64,000 bases of DNA from Limnephilus marmoratus (lineage: Eukaryota; Arthropoda; Insecta; Trichoptera; Limnephilidae): assembly GCA_917880885.1 (NCBI GenBank), contig OU862910.1, forward strand, positions 15,512,710 to 15,576,709, read 5' to 3'. The notes below the pieces were generated by a model, which was given only the letters and a program-made list of their open reading frames with translations, did not search any database and had not been told where the DNA came from. Below, piece by piece: positions 32,871-43,459 of the stretch (position 1 is the first letter of the stretch; each line of letters starts with the position of its first letter). The position numbers and the translations under genes were made by a program.

Positions 32871-33544
32871 TAAATAAACCGCTCACATATTGCAGGTGAT
32901 TTAATAATAGAGCAATGTCTTTTCATATGACTGTTTTATACTCATTTGATACTGCTGATTTGTATGTTGTTTTACCGCAATAAACAGAGTGATTAGACTA
33001 TTTTAAACAGTAAAATTCGTAATTCGTAAAATCTGTACTAATAGGTTTTGCATTCTCTAGCGATACGTACAATCTTCGGGCGGAAAACAATTTTATTATT
33101 TATGATAATCGATAATAATAAGAAATTTTGCGGTTATTTAGGAACGAAATGTTATTCTTTGGCTTTTACTACAATTTGTCGAGTAATGAAAACACTATCT
33201 TAACAAACATGAGGGCGTTTTTTCATTTTGTTAATGCAATTTACTTAGGAGTAGAATACATGGTAATTTAGTACTAAAATTACGAAATTGAAGACAATAC
33301 AATGCCTTGTTTTTGGCTTTCTTCTTTGAGATTTCCACAAAGCGTCTATATTTTGTAACGTCATTGACTTGAACGGCATTTATTTTTAACCTCTAATTTT
33401 ACGCACGACTTCCCTGCACTCCACAACATTTCACACTTCATATTCTACTAATTTAGTAATATACATATATTTTGTTTTAATATTGCCATGTATAAGACTT
33501 ATCGTCACTTCGGTTATAACTTCGCTTTATCTTATTCTGATGGT
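32871..33544. other. Gene-free stretch
   Basis: Nothing recognised. Confidence 0.5.
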
Positions 33545-34245
33545 AAATTTTTGAGATCGCTGGCAATGGTTAATACGCACTTTTTTTTGAAAAAATCTTT
33601 TGATTCACCTTAATTACATTAAAAGACAACTATATGCATTGGGGGAAGTGGAAAATATTTCATTCTAAATTTCGATTACGTAAAATTAAAATTAGCTTTC
33701 ATTCTGTGAAACCAGACCGTCCATTTTCAAACATTATTTTCAAATGTCATTTTGTTACGTTGTTATTCTTGTTACTGTACGAAAAGATGCTAGAACAAAG
33801 CGTAGCAGACTTCATGGGAATTCTAGGTTTGTGTAACATGGTTTGTGATACAAAAGAAAGTGCCCCTTTATAACGCCTACTCGCGTCAAGGCAAGAAAAA
33901 CATCCCAGTTCTCAAGTAGTTTAGCGGCTACGCTAGGTTTGTGTAACATGGTTTGTGATTCAAAAGAAAGTGCCCCGTACCTTCAAAATCTTCTAGCTGT
34001 TCGTTATACATTCAAGTGTATCAGGAATACCAACATACCAAAGTGACAGCGAATGAGCTAATAACTAATGGCGTACAATCTCTCAAGACGAAAGCTAATT
34101 TTAATTTTACGTAATCGAAATTTAGAATGAAATATTTTCCACTTCCCCCAATGCAAATAGTTACCTTTTAATGTAATTAAGGTGAATCAAAAGGTTTTTT
34201 CAAAAAAGTGCATATTAACCGTTGCCAGCGATCTCCAAAAATTAA
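33545..34245. mobile_element. Family M MITE with long TIRs and internal 110-bp repeats
   Basis: The left arm (33545-33712) and right arm (34085-34245) are inverse copies over about 160 bp, including GAGATCGCTGGCAA/TTGCCAGCGATCTC, TTTTGATTCACCTTAATTACAT and GCATTGGGGGAAGTGG. The interior contains two units of a 110-bp repeat (CTAGGTTTGTGTAACATGG at 33823 and 33933). A second, diverged family M copy is at 45425. No transposase frame is present. Confidence 0.85.
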
Positions 34246-34874
34246 TAAATTTTTTAACTTAACGAATTTTAGTTTAACGTATTTTAAAGAAAAAATAATT
34301 AAATACAACGCATACTTAGCATTTTAGAACATACCTAAAGGTGAAGATAGAACCATATGCAAGCATCTAGGACACAAGGATATACTATATTTCCCTAATG
34401 CCATTTCTAGTAGGGGTAATTACATATTTTCCTTAAAATATGTTAAACTAAAATTTACTCCAGAACGAATCTCATAATCTGAAATTGTTAAATAGATTAT
34501 GAGAATTCGTCTTTGCAAAACTTTGACACCTCAGAACACGATAAGGCGAAGTCAGGACCCAATCCGGGAGGAATGCAGATCCGGGCACAGCTTTTTTTTG
34601 GCAAAAAACCATGTTTTCAGCGCGTTTTAAGTTAAGAACATTAATTAAGTACTCCCGCCATTTTATAAATAAACCAGTCATACTAACCTAAGAAAAGAAA
34701 GTCAGTGTTGCCAACTCCCAAAAATATTTATCCCTAAACTAAACTCAAAAACCCCTAGAAACCGGCAAATTACTTGAAAATACCCCTAAATTTTTTTTTT
34801 TGTAAAAATAATGAATAAATAATAAGCTGTAATGTTTTTTAATAATCTTTATTTATAAATTATTTAAAACATCA

Positions 34875-35515
34875 AATACGCTAGGTTTGTGTAATTATGG
34901 TTTGTGATTCAAAAGAAAGTGCCCCTTTATAACGCCTACTCGCGTCACGGCAAAAAACCATCCCAGTTTTCAAGTAGTTTAGCGGCTACGCTAGGTTTGT
35001 GTAACATGGTTTGTGATAGAAAAAAAAGTGCCCCCTTCGTAGCGCCTACTCGCGTCACGGCAAAAAAACATCCCAGTTTTCAAGTAGTTTAGCGGCTACG
35101 CTAGGTTTGTGTAACATGGTTTGTGATAGAAAAGAAAGTGCCCCCTTCGTAGCGCCTACTCGCGTCACGGCAAAAAAAATCCCAGTTTTCAAGTAGTTTA
35201 GCGGCTACGCTAGGTTTGTGTAACATGGTTTGTGATAGAAAAAAAAGTGCCCCCTTCGTAGCGCCTACTCGCGTCACGGCAAAAAAATATCCCAGTTTTC
35301 AAGTAGTTTAGCGGCTACGCTAGGTTTGTGTAATATGGTTTGTGATAGAAAAAAAGTGCCCCCTTCGTAGCGCCTACTCGCGTCACGGCAAAAAAATATC
35401 CCAGTTTTCAAGTAGTTTAGCGGCTACGCTAGGTTTGTGTAACATGGTTTGTGATAGAAAAAAAGTGCCCCCTTCGTAGCGCCTACTCGCGCCACGGCAA
35501 AAAAAACATCCCAGT
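34875..35515. repeat. 110-bp satellite array, 6 copies, related to family M interior
   Basis: CTAGGTTTGTGTAA starts at 34881, 34991, 35101, 35210, 35320 and 35429, a period of 109-110. Each unit contains GTTTGTGATAGAAAA, AAGTGCCCCCTTCGTAGCGCC, ACTCGCGTCACGGC and ATCCCAGTTTTCAAGTAG. The unit is the same as the two copies inside the MITE at 33545, differing at a few positions. Confidence 0.93.
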
Positions 35516-36016
35516 AATCTCTAACAGACGCATAGCTGCAACTGCAAATAAAAAAATAAAAAAAATGCGATGTATACTAAAGCGCCGTTTACACGCAATT
35601 TGTCTCCATTCCAGTACCTACGCGCCTTATTATTTATCCCCTACAATCATATCTAGGCTGTTGCTTTTATCAAGTCATACCAACTTACCAACAAATTAGT
35701 GTCAAATGGCGGACAGTATCGGTTCATGAAGTGACATATTATTGATACTTTAAACAGCTGTATCTCCCTCAATTTTGCCGAGCGCACCTTAATTTCTTTT
35801 TATTCAACTTCTCCACACTTTTCTCATCTAGAAAGTGCCTTTTTATTAAATTTCCAAACTGTGCCCGGATCTGCATTTCACCCCCCAATCCAACTATAGT
35901 GTTGAACTTCACTGCGCCTCGAAAATCGATAACTGTCAGATATAAACAAAATAGCAATCGCAAACGGTTCAAATTGTTAGAACATTGTAAAATAAATGGA
36001 AGCTTTAAGAACTTTG

Positions 36017-36421
36017 TCATTCAAATATCTTCTTATTCTTATGCCCTGTCTGCTCTACAGTAGACTGGCCAAACCAATGTCTCAGGTTTTTCAGCCATGA
36101 GGTTCTCCTTCTTTCAGGGCCCCGTCTTCCGGCAATCTTTCCCTGCATTATGACATGCAAGATCTCATACTTCTCTGGATGTCTCATCACAAGTCCAAGA
36201 TATTGAAGTTTTCGGATTTTTATAGTTTTCATAACTTCTTTTTCTTTATTCATCCGAACCGTAACATCTTCATTCGTAACCCTGTCCATCCTGATTATTT
36301 TAAGTATTCTTCTGTAGATCCACATCTCGAATGCCTCAAGTCGCCTAATTAGTTCTTCAGTAAGCGTCCATGTTTCCATTATACAAATATCTAATTGATT
36401 TAATCCTGGTTGTTGGTACAT
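36017..36421 (-). pseudogene. RTE-type LINE RT C-terminus, 134-codon open fragment
   Basis: The frame reads METWTLTEELIRRLEAFEMW, IYRRILKIIRMDRVTNEDVT, KIRKLQYLGLVMRHPEKYEI and GRRGPERRRTSWLKNLRHWF. These are typical of the C-terminal part of RTE-like endonuclease-reverse transcriptases in insects (W.L......LEAFE.W.YRRIL, LQYLGH.MR, RGP.RRR.SWL). The catalytic RT palm is absent. A second, more damaged plus-strand copy of the same family is at 53345. Confidence 0.85.
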
Positions 36422-36548
36422 GGGTGCATCCGTAACGTCATTCCTGAGTATTCCTGCGTATTTTTGCGTAATATGTAAAATAATTCGAGTTCAATGAAAT
36501 TTAAATTTTCAAATTTGGAAGTGAAATATCACTTCAGACAAGTAATAA

Positions 36549-37532
36549 TAAGTCTATGCCCACTACACCGTTCCAGACCATGACCGTACTATGAACGTAT
36601 CAGACACGAAATAAACACGCTACGCCCTACTATGCCCACTAGAACGTGCTAACACCGTATTATACCCGTACGTAACGGGTATAGTGACCGTATGATAACC
36701 GTATACACCGCGGTTAGTGTTCGTACAATCCCCGTTCGGACGGAGTGACAACGCAGTGCAATCACGAACTGACGGAGTGGCAATGCATGGCACGCAACGG
36801 TGTTAGAACGGGGATCATACGCGGATGATCCCCGGTCTAACACCGTAGCGTACCATGCATAGAGCGGACCGGCACCTGCAAAATATTGTCATCGAGAATT
36901 CGCCGTCAGCCCGGTCATGGTATGTGACGGTGTTGGTCGGTAACGCGACGGGCTAGTGGGCAGCGTTTTATAAAATCAAAATCAAAATCATTTATTGTAC
37001 AAAATTTACATTTAGTACAAAAGGTATAAATTATAGGTACCTATATTCTATTTCTTCCAGTTAACCTAACATGTTGTACAAATTTGAACACAAATGAATT
37101 GAAATATCAATATAAAAGTGGTGTAATACAAAGTGAAATTTGTTTTAATTTATTATATAAACATAAATATAAAAACAGTTGTACCTTTGTGAGGTATTCA
37201 CTTAATGTGTAATGAAGGAATGAATGTAAGAAGGAATGTTTTTAGTGATGACTTAAATCTGAGTGTATCTTGTATTTGTTTAATATCATGTGGAAGGTTT
37301 TTGTATACTTTAATGGCCATGTAAAAGGGTCCTTTATGGAAAATTGTTTTGTTTGCTTTTGGTATTAAAATTTTTTCTGTAAACCTTGTAGCGTGTTTAT
37401 GTGTAGAGTTTTTTTGTGGAAACTTTTCTGGAGATGATCGCACTTATACTGATCGATATAAAGAATATTTTTTTGCATGCGCCGCTACGGTTACGGTCAT
37501 GGTATGGAACGGTGTAGTGGGCATAGACCTTA
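36549..37532. mobile_element. TIR element interrupted by a LINE fragment
   Basis: The left end TAAGTCTATGCCCACTACAC (36549) is mirrored by GTGTAGTGGGCATAGACCTTA (ending 37532). TIR homology extends further (ACCGTTCCAGACCATGACCGT / ACGGTCATGGTATGGAACGGT). The GC-rich interior is full of short inverted words such as ACCGTATGATAACCG, AACGGGGATC and GATCCCCGGT. The element is split by a LINE 3' fragment at about 36966..37445. Termini resemble the 30401 MITE (GG-CT-TG--CACTA), so it may be Harbinger-related. Confidence 0.78.
36966..37445 (-). pseudogene. LINE RT C-terminal fragment with (ATTTTG)n tail, nested
   Basis: The frame 37443..37198 reads NSTHKHATRFTEKILIPKAN, KTIFHKGPFYMAIKVYKNLP and HDIKQIQDTLRFKSSLKTFL, the extreme C-terminus of a Jockey/CR1-type RT ORF (YN.LP..I......FK..LK..L). 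The 3' UTR runs to the minus-strand tail read as AAAATCAAAATCAAAATCAT on the plus strand at 36974. It lies inside the TIR element 36549..37532. Confidence 0.8.
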
Positions 37533-37534
37533 AA

Positions 37535-38400
37535 GTAGGTACTATTTTTTTTTTAATAATTCTTCATTTGAAATGTGTACATTTTAAAAATGTTTAATAG
37601 ATGTCGTAATTTTTCATGTTTACAATATACCTAAAGTAATTTTCTTCCTTTGAAAGGCAATTATCCTGAGATTCTTTTTGTTATAGATGCTTTCAGCTTC
37701 ACACATCCTACAATTATAATGCAATGGATCAGTCCGTGTCTGAGTTGGCATTGCGTCTGGTTCCCACCCAGCATTCAATTGGTCGGCTGGGTTACATTTT
37801 CCGCTTACTGTGGTGGTAGGAGGAAATTATCAAATTTGGCCAGGTAATTTTCAAATACGTAATTTTTGTCTTTCTTTATTTGTCTTTTATTTAAAAAAAA
37901 ATCGAAAATCTCTTGATTTCCACGGGTCTTCGCTAGTATTCATATAAAATGTAATAGCTAACCCATTCTGTGACTTTGATTCGGGTATAATGAGATATTT
38001 ATTTTCGGCACAAGATCTTATCAATGATATTGAAACTTTTCCTTAATAAATCAAAAATGCCTTGAGTAAAGATTTTGGTACAAAAACAAGAACCCGCCAC
38101 TCAGATCGCTGATAAACTGACAAAAATATTAAGAAAATATCTCAAAATAAGTAACAGATTTCATTTTAAATATGAAAATTAAGAAAATACTAATAATATG
38201 AATAAAAATTTATCGGATTTTGTCGAAAAATTTTGTACATTATGTGAAAAACCTGAAATAAGAAAAAACCTTAATTAGTACAAATACGTATATTTTAATA
38301 CATCAAAACTCAAGGTGCGATTTTTATCGTTAAAGTGTAGGTACTTATATCAATAAAATATTCGCCAAGAGCTATGCTAGAACTTCATTAGATCGATTTT
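37535..38400. other. Gene-free stretch
   Basis: Nothing recognised, including the 65-codon frame at 37650. Confidence 0.45.
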
Positions 38401-38434
38401 TTAAATAAAAATAATTAATACGTATACGTTTGCC

Positions 38435-38467
38435 CTGAAGATGGAACGGTCGTTCTGAAACCGGTCG
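38435..38467 (+). ncRNA. Hammerhead-like core, family H2
   Basis: CTGAAGA, stem GGAAC/GTTCT around a GGTC loop, GAAA, the palindrome CCGG, then TC|GGC. The upstream GCC can pair with GGC after the predicted cleavage point as the base of stem I. All invariant hammerhead core positions (CUGANGA, GAAA, UH) are satisfied. A Penelope-like origin is inferred; no RT of that type is present. Confidence 0.5.
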
Positions 38468-38603
38468 GCTTTACTCAAATATATAAGTGGTTCAAACAAA
38501 GTAACATTGTTTCATTTATTTATAATGGATAACCACAAAGTTGTAGCTACATTCAAAAGTAAAAAATAGTTAAGTTTTCCTGAAGTTAAGTGAGAAAATT
38601 ATA

Positions 38604-38974
38604 CACGGTGTCCAGAAACTCGTAGTACAAGCGGGAAACTGATCAATCTACATCTCATTTGGAGTTGATAGGTGATATAGATTTTTTGATTTGACCTTCC
38701 GTTTTCGAGTAAATCGGGTCCAAAGTTGGAATTTTTTCGGTCAAATTTGAAAAAATCGGTCAATAAAGGATTAATATCAGCTGTGTAATGTCTTTTTAAA
38801 TGCATCGAAGGGTTAACCGGGCTCAAAAGTTTTTTTAACCCTTTAGTTGCCGAAAAATAGAAAAATAGTACAAAAATCGAAATGCCCAGATCGAAAAAAA
38901 TAAGTTTTTTGGGTTCTCCATGTGATGTAGATTCACTGGTTTCCCGCTTGTACTACGAGTTTCTGGACACGTTG
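38604..38974. mobile_element. 371-bp MITE with TA target duplication
   Basis: TIRs CACGGTGTCCAGAAACTCG and CGAGTTTCTGGACACGTTG are inverse with two mismatches, and extend through TAGTACAAGCGGGAAAC. TA flanks both ends. A second copy is at 57440. The interior includes GGGTTAACC-type words and no coding frame of note. The pattern fits a Tc1/mariner-type non-autonomous element. Confidence 0.85.
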
Positions 38975-39674
38975 TATTATATAGACACGCTTTCCACAGA
39001 AATCGTTCTTTTCCATGGAGTAGTGAAATTTTAAACAACTTCAATTGTTCTTTGAAAGTGGGTGGTGTTAAAAATATGGCCTAATAAAAAAATCTTAGAT
39101 TAGAGGTACACATAAAAACATTTTATCTGAGGTATTTTTTTTATGTAAATGGTATTTTTTTACTGATACTTAGGGTTGTTTAAAATACATATTTCGTAGC
39201 TCCTGCTTTGCATGGCAATAAAAACGGTAGTCATTTATCTAAATAGCTATCGCGTAAAATAATGTTATGAAGAATAAGCGGTATAACTTGATCCCATTTA
39301 TTTATTTTAAACCGAACTGATTCAACGTACACAGCGGCCAAGTAGGTCGAAGAATGTACATTATCTATTAGTAGGATAATATTTTATTTGGAGTAATAAA
39401 CAAACAAAATATTAGATATTTTACATTATTAAATTATTTTCAACTGTGAGCCAGGTGTTTCATAACTATAGTAAAGTTTTAAAATGGGCCTAAAATTTAC
39501 TATGCAATTAATTTTTGGAGCCCTAGATATTCGAATTTTAACCACCCGCGATTATGCTCGGGCGGCTACCATGAACGAAAAATCCCACACCCGAGACAAC
39601 TCGGGCAATTATTAATCAATGAAATAAAACATTAACTTTATTTTTTAACCACAATTTATTTAATTTTTCTAATA

Positions 39675-39707
39675 CCGACCGGTTTCGCTTTACTCAAGCA
39701 TCTTCAG
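39675..39707 (-). ncRNA. Hammerhead-like core H3, minus strand
   Basis: Minus strand: CTGAAGA (39707-39701), stem GCTT/AAGC with GAGTA loop, GAAA, palindrome CCGG, TC|GG. It is the inverse partner of 40036..40068. Confidence 0.5.
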
Positions 39708-40035
39708 GGTATAAAATTAAACTGATCAAAAATATACATAGTGTGAGCTTACATAGATAAAGAAAGAGACAAAACATAATACAAAGGAACAGTGAAAGAG
39801 ACGGGTGATATTTAATGAATTACCATATTATATATTCAGGGATATTCCCCATAAACTAGTAAAAACCCTTAATCACCTGTTCAAATGACGATTTGTCCCT
39901 GGATATATAATATTATGGTAATTCATTAAATATCACCCTTCTCTTTCACTGTTCCTTTGTATTAAGTTTTGTCTCTTTCTATATCTACATAAAAGCTCAC
40001 ACTATGTGTATTTTCGATCAGTTCAATTTTATACC

Positions 40036-40068
40036 CTGAAGATGCTTGAGTAAAGCGAAACCGGTCGG
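40036..40068 (+). ncRNA. Hammerhead-like core H3, plus strand
   Basis: CTGAAGA (40036-40042), stem GCTT/AAGC, GAAA, CCGG, TC then GGAATTATAAAAATT. The upstream AATTTTATACC can pair with that downstream strand as stem I: CC/GG, an internal loop, then TTTTAT/ATAAAA. An internal loop in stem I is where natural type I hammerheads make tertiary contacts. Confidence 0.55.
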
Positions 40069-40621
40069 AATTATAAAAATTAAATAAATCGTGGTTAAAA
40101 AACAAAGTTATTGTTTTATTTCATTCAATATGTCAAGCCACAAAGTGACTGCTTTCTATCAAAAATATATTAATTAATTTAGTAAAAATGCATTTTTTTC
40201 ATTTTTTATTTATTTTTGTTTTATTTATTTGTTAATGGTTGCTGAAGTAGTTGGCCCCCCTCAATTGAAAATCATAGTACAAAAATAAACAGGTATTATT
40301 TTTTGATAGTCAGTTATGCAATTCAAAATTAAAAAAAGGTAACTATGAAGTTGCCATGAACCAGCTAAAGCATTTAATGGCTGACTTATCAAATAGTTTT
40401 CCCAGGCATTGTGGCTTTCATTCCTCAACTAACTAAGTCCTTCAGCATTGAACGAGCAACATTTTACTTTCATTGTAGGAGTTTTTCAAATTTTGTAAAG
40501 AAATTTGTAGCCGGAGAATATTTGTCTTTCTTAAAAAATAAGAGTCACGTAAACCAAAGATATTGAAATATGAATATCTTTGACGTACACCAAGAAATTC
40601 AATACCTTTGTAACCCCATTG

Positions 40622-40913
40622 CTTTTTTTTTTTTTTTTTTTTTTTTTATTTATTAGATTAAATATACATTTAGTACAAAAATTTGAGTAGACCCACAAAG
40701 CTGTCATATGACAGCTTGTCTGCAGGTTCTAACAATTTAAACATTCTTAATATAATATCTGAGAAAATATTTGTAAATACATTTATAGTTTTAAGGAAAC
40801 ATTAGAATAGATCACATAGTAATATTAGATATTTTAACTTACAATCATAATATATAAGATATTTCAATATATCTGCCTAATAACAAGATATGTAGGCAGC
40901 TATATTAAGATAT
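40622..40913 (-). mobile_element. 3' UTR and poly(A) of the large LINE
   Basis: The T-run at 40622-40649 is the poly(A) of a minus-strand element. Upstream on the minus strand is a perfect 20-nt palindrome at 40698-40717 (AAGCTGTCATATGACAGCTT), a potential 3' UTR hairpin. Confidence 0.85.
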
Positions 40914-43454
40914 TCAAAGATACATGGAGTTTTCGTTCATTAACCATAGTTTTATCATTTTAGGACTTAGTCTCTCATTTTTTTCAAATTTTATGTTTTT
41001 ATTGATTTTATTGAAAATCACTGGTATTAGATATTCAAGAGTACGGCTTCCATATTTATTTAATATTCGAGGAGTTTTTAGGCCCTTTCCTTCTCTAAAT
41101 CTTGTGGTATGTTTGTGTACAAGTAGGTGTTTGTAAGGGCTTTCCCCCATATTATCCATAATAGTAGTGAACCAGTGGAGACCTTTTATTGTAAGTAGGC
41201 TCTCTGAGCCATACAGTAGTTTTAAGTTATGTCTCTGTTTGTAAATATTTGTTGTGACAATTTTTTTTATTATGGCAGTTTGTAAATTTTCAATATATTT
41301 AATGTAAGTAGTGCTTGCATGTCCCCAAGTTCGAATACCATATCTAAGGATGGATTCGACCATAGAAAAATATATGAGTTTAAGAGTACAATGAGGCAAA
41401 ATAAATTTTAATTTGTAAAAGTTACTAGCTAAGGATCTGAGCTGGTTACAAATTTTAGCCACTTGTTTATCCCACTTAAAATTGTTATCAACAATTATTC
41501 CCAGATAAGTATATTCATTTGTGAAATCTATTTTTTCACAGTCACAAACATTAACAATTCCTCTATGTATACAGTCAAAGCTATGAGCGGTTATTTTAGG
41601 AACATTCCACATTTTCAAACTTGGTGATTTTATGTACATGCATTTGGTTTTTTTCACATTAATAATTAATCCTACATCATGAGCCCATTTGAGAAGCTCG
41701 TTAAAATCTCTTTGTAATTCTTGTATAGCTATTTCAGGATTTTCATGTGATACAACAAGAGCAGTATCATCAGCAAAAATGAATCGACGAGCTTTTTTGA
41801 AAATCTTACACATAGCAATTACATATATAATATATAATTTTGGACCTAGAATTGACCCTTGCGGTACTCCCGATTTGATGTATCTTGATTTACTTATTAT
41901 ATTTAAAATCTTAACACTCATTTTTCTATTTTTCAAATAGTTTTTGAAGAACAAGAGGAGTTTACCCCGGATACCTATAAATTCAAGTACTTTAATTATT
42001 TGTAAATGGCTAAGTGTGTCGAAAGCTTTTGAGAAATCAATAAATAGAACCAATACATGTTGTTTACAGTTTAGTTGTGAATTTATATGATTAGAAAATT
42101 TTTCGAGCAATTTATCGCAACTTTTATTTTTTTGAAAGCCATACTGGCATTCATCAATGATACTCAGATTATTTAAGTATTTATCTAAATTTATTGATAT
42201 ATATTTTTCTAAGATTTTTTCTAATGCAGGAAGTAAGGAAATCGGCCTGTAATTATTTATTAAAGAGTGATTTCCATTTTTAAAGATAGGCCTTACAATG
42301 CTATATTTTAGTTCATCGGGAATATGGCCCGTATCAATTATTCTGTTAATTAAGTGAGCGATTATAGGACTAAGTAATTTAACATGTGTTTTCAAATCAT
42401 ACATACGAATTAAATCTATGCCTGGTGTCTTGGAATTTTTCATACCTCCGATAATTAATTCGATTTGCTTTGTATTTGCTCGTGGTAGATACATTGTGTG
42501 ATTTAAATATTCCGGCGTGTATTCTGACGCTCGGACATCACATACATGTAATAACTTATTTACCCCCTCATCAAAAAAGTCTGCAAAATTTTCTGCCACT
42601 GCATCTTTCGATTCGGATTTTAAGAAATATTTTGATATGACTTCATCACAACCGGATTTATCTTTCCTACCTAAAATTTTATTAATTTCATTCCATGTTT
42701 TTTTAATGTCTTTGAAACAGTGTTTAAATTTATAATTAAAGTATAATTTTTTTGTGTTTATTATTTGTTTATTTAATTTATTTCTGTATTTTTTGAAATC
42801 GATTTCATATTTTTTGTTGTTAGGTGAGTTTTTCCATTTCCTCCAAAGAGTATCTCGTGTTTGTATATTTTCAATGAGGCTATCATTCATCCAAGTTTTT
42901 TGATAATTGCGATATTTTTTATTAAATTTTGTGATGTTACTTAGTTCATAAATATTTTTAAATTTCGATTTCATTTCTTCGTACAATACATTTGGTTCAG
43001 ATAATTTTAGCATTTCATTCCAATCGGTGATTGAGATAAATAGATTAACTTTTTTTTCAGAGAGTGCAGTATAGTACTCAGTGTGCGATTTGTCTAAAGT
43101 GTGTTTGTCGTAGTTAGAGAAATAAATCGTCGTTGCAATTAGGTAGTGGTCAGCTATTATTGTTTCACATACGCACGAACTGATTTCTATGGTCTCCCTC
43201 TCTCTTATATAAATATGGTCTAGACAAGTAGCCGTTATATAGTTTGACAATACTGCTTCTCGTGTCACATCGTGAATAGTTTTGACAAATCCGAAGTTGG
43301 CCATTAGGTTTTCGTATTGGATTACAATCGGTTCGAGTTCATGTAAAATGTTTACGTTCGAATCGCCAAGAATTAAAAAGGATTCTTTAATGTCAATACT
43401 GTTCGACAGTTTCCACGATACAACATAAATACATTTTCTGCTAGTTAAGATTAT
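40914..43454 (-). CDS. LINE ORF2-type polyprotein, 5'-truncated, otherwise intact (endonuclease end + RT)
   Basis: The open frame runs 846 codons from 43454 (stop just upstream) to 40914. The truncated 5' end starts within the apurinic-type endonuclease: SFLILGDSNVN (GD.N motif, about 43345) and CLDHIYI with ADHYLI (the catalytic SDH region, ADH here, about 43150). The linker is lysine-rich. RT motifs follow: KYSIVRPIFKNGNHSLINNYRPISLLP, CQYGFQKNKSCD, VLFIDFSKAFDTLSH, SGVPQGSILGPKLY, FIFADDTALVV (catalytic FADD), INVKKTKCMYI and YTYLGIIVDNNFKWD, then the C-terminal YFSMVESILRYGIRTWG. The N-terminal half of the endonuclease and any ORF1 are missing, so it cannot mobilise itself. The absence of stops or frameshifts over 2.5 kb marks a recent insertion. 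Jockey-superfamily by motif. Motif runs are quoted in short pieces. Confidence 0.92.
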   Translation of the reverse strand: MILTSRKCIYVVSWKLSNSIDIKESFLILGDSNVNILHELEPIVIQYENLMANFGFVKTIHDVTREAVLSNYITATCLDHIYIRERETIEISSCVCETIIADHYLIATTIYFSNYDKHTLDKSHTEYYTALSEKKVNLFISITDWNEMLKLSEPNVLYEEMKSKFKNIYELSNITKFNKKYRNYQKTWMNDSLIENIQTRDTLWRKWKNSPNNKKYEIDFKKYRNKLNKQIINTKKLYFNYKFKHCFKDIKKTWNEINKILGRKDKSGCDEVISKYFLKSESKDAVAENFADFFDEGVNKLLHVCDVRASEYTPEYLNHTMYLPRANTKQIELIIGGMKNSKTPGIDLIRMYDLKTHVKLLSPIIAHLINRIIDTGHIPDELKYSIVRPIFKNGNHSLINNYRPISLLPALEKILEKYISINLDKYLNNLSIIDECQYGFQKNKSCDKLLEKFSNHINSQLNCKQHVLVLFIDFSKAFDTLSHLQIIKVLEFIGIRGKLLLFFKNYLKNRKMSVKILNIISKSRYIKSGVPQGSILGPKLYIIYVIAMCKIFKKARRFIFADDTALVVSHENPEIAIQELQRDFNELLKWAHDVGLIINVKKTKCMYIKSPSLKMWNVPKITAHSFDCIHRGIVNVCDCEKIDFTNEYTYLGIIVDNNFKWDKQVAKICNQLRSLASNFYKLKFILPHCTLKLIYFSMVESILRYGIRTWGHASTTYIKYIENLQTAIIKKIVTTNIYKQRHNLKLLYGSESLLTIKGLHWFTTIMDNMGESPYKHLLVHKHTTRFREGKGLKTPRILNKYGSRTLEYLIPVIFNKINKNIKFEKNERLSPKMIKLWLMNENSMYL

Positions 43455-43459
43455 TTATT

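Larger units (their letters stand above)
39619..40125. mobile_element. Foldback with two inverted hammerhead-like cores (family H3)
   Basis: Arms 39619-39842 and 39896-40125 are inverse copies at roughly 90% or better by eye, with a spacer of about 53 bp. Each arm carries AATGAAATAAAAC at its outer edge, then AACCACAATTTATTTAAT, the ribozyme-like core, TATACATAGTGTGAGC and ACAAAGGAACAGTGAAAG. No coding capacity. It may be two inverted terminal repeats of a Penelope-like element or a MITE that absorbed them. Confidence 0.8.

Noticed and set aside
32469..32899. Four or more overlapping long open frames on both strands
   Set aside because: They lie in the one-sided G/A (C/T) tract of a family T repeat, where stop codons are rare by composition. 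The same happens at 59869-60675, 62080-62536 and 63217-63649.
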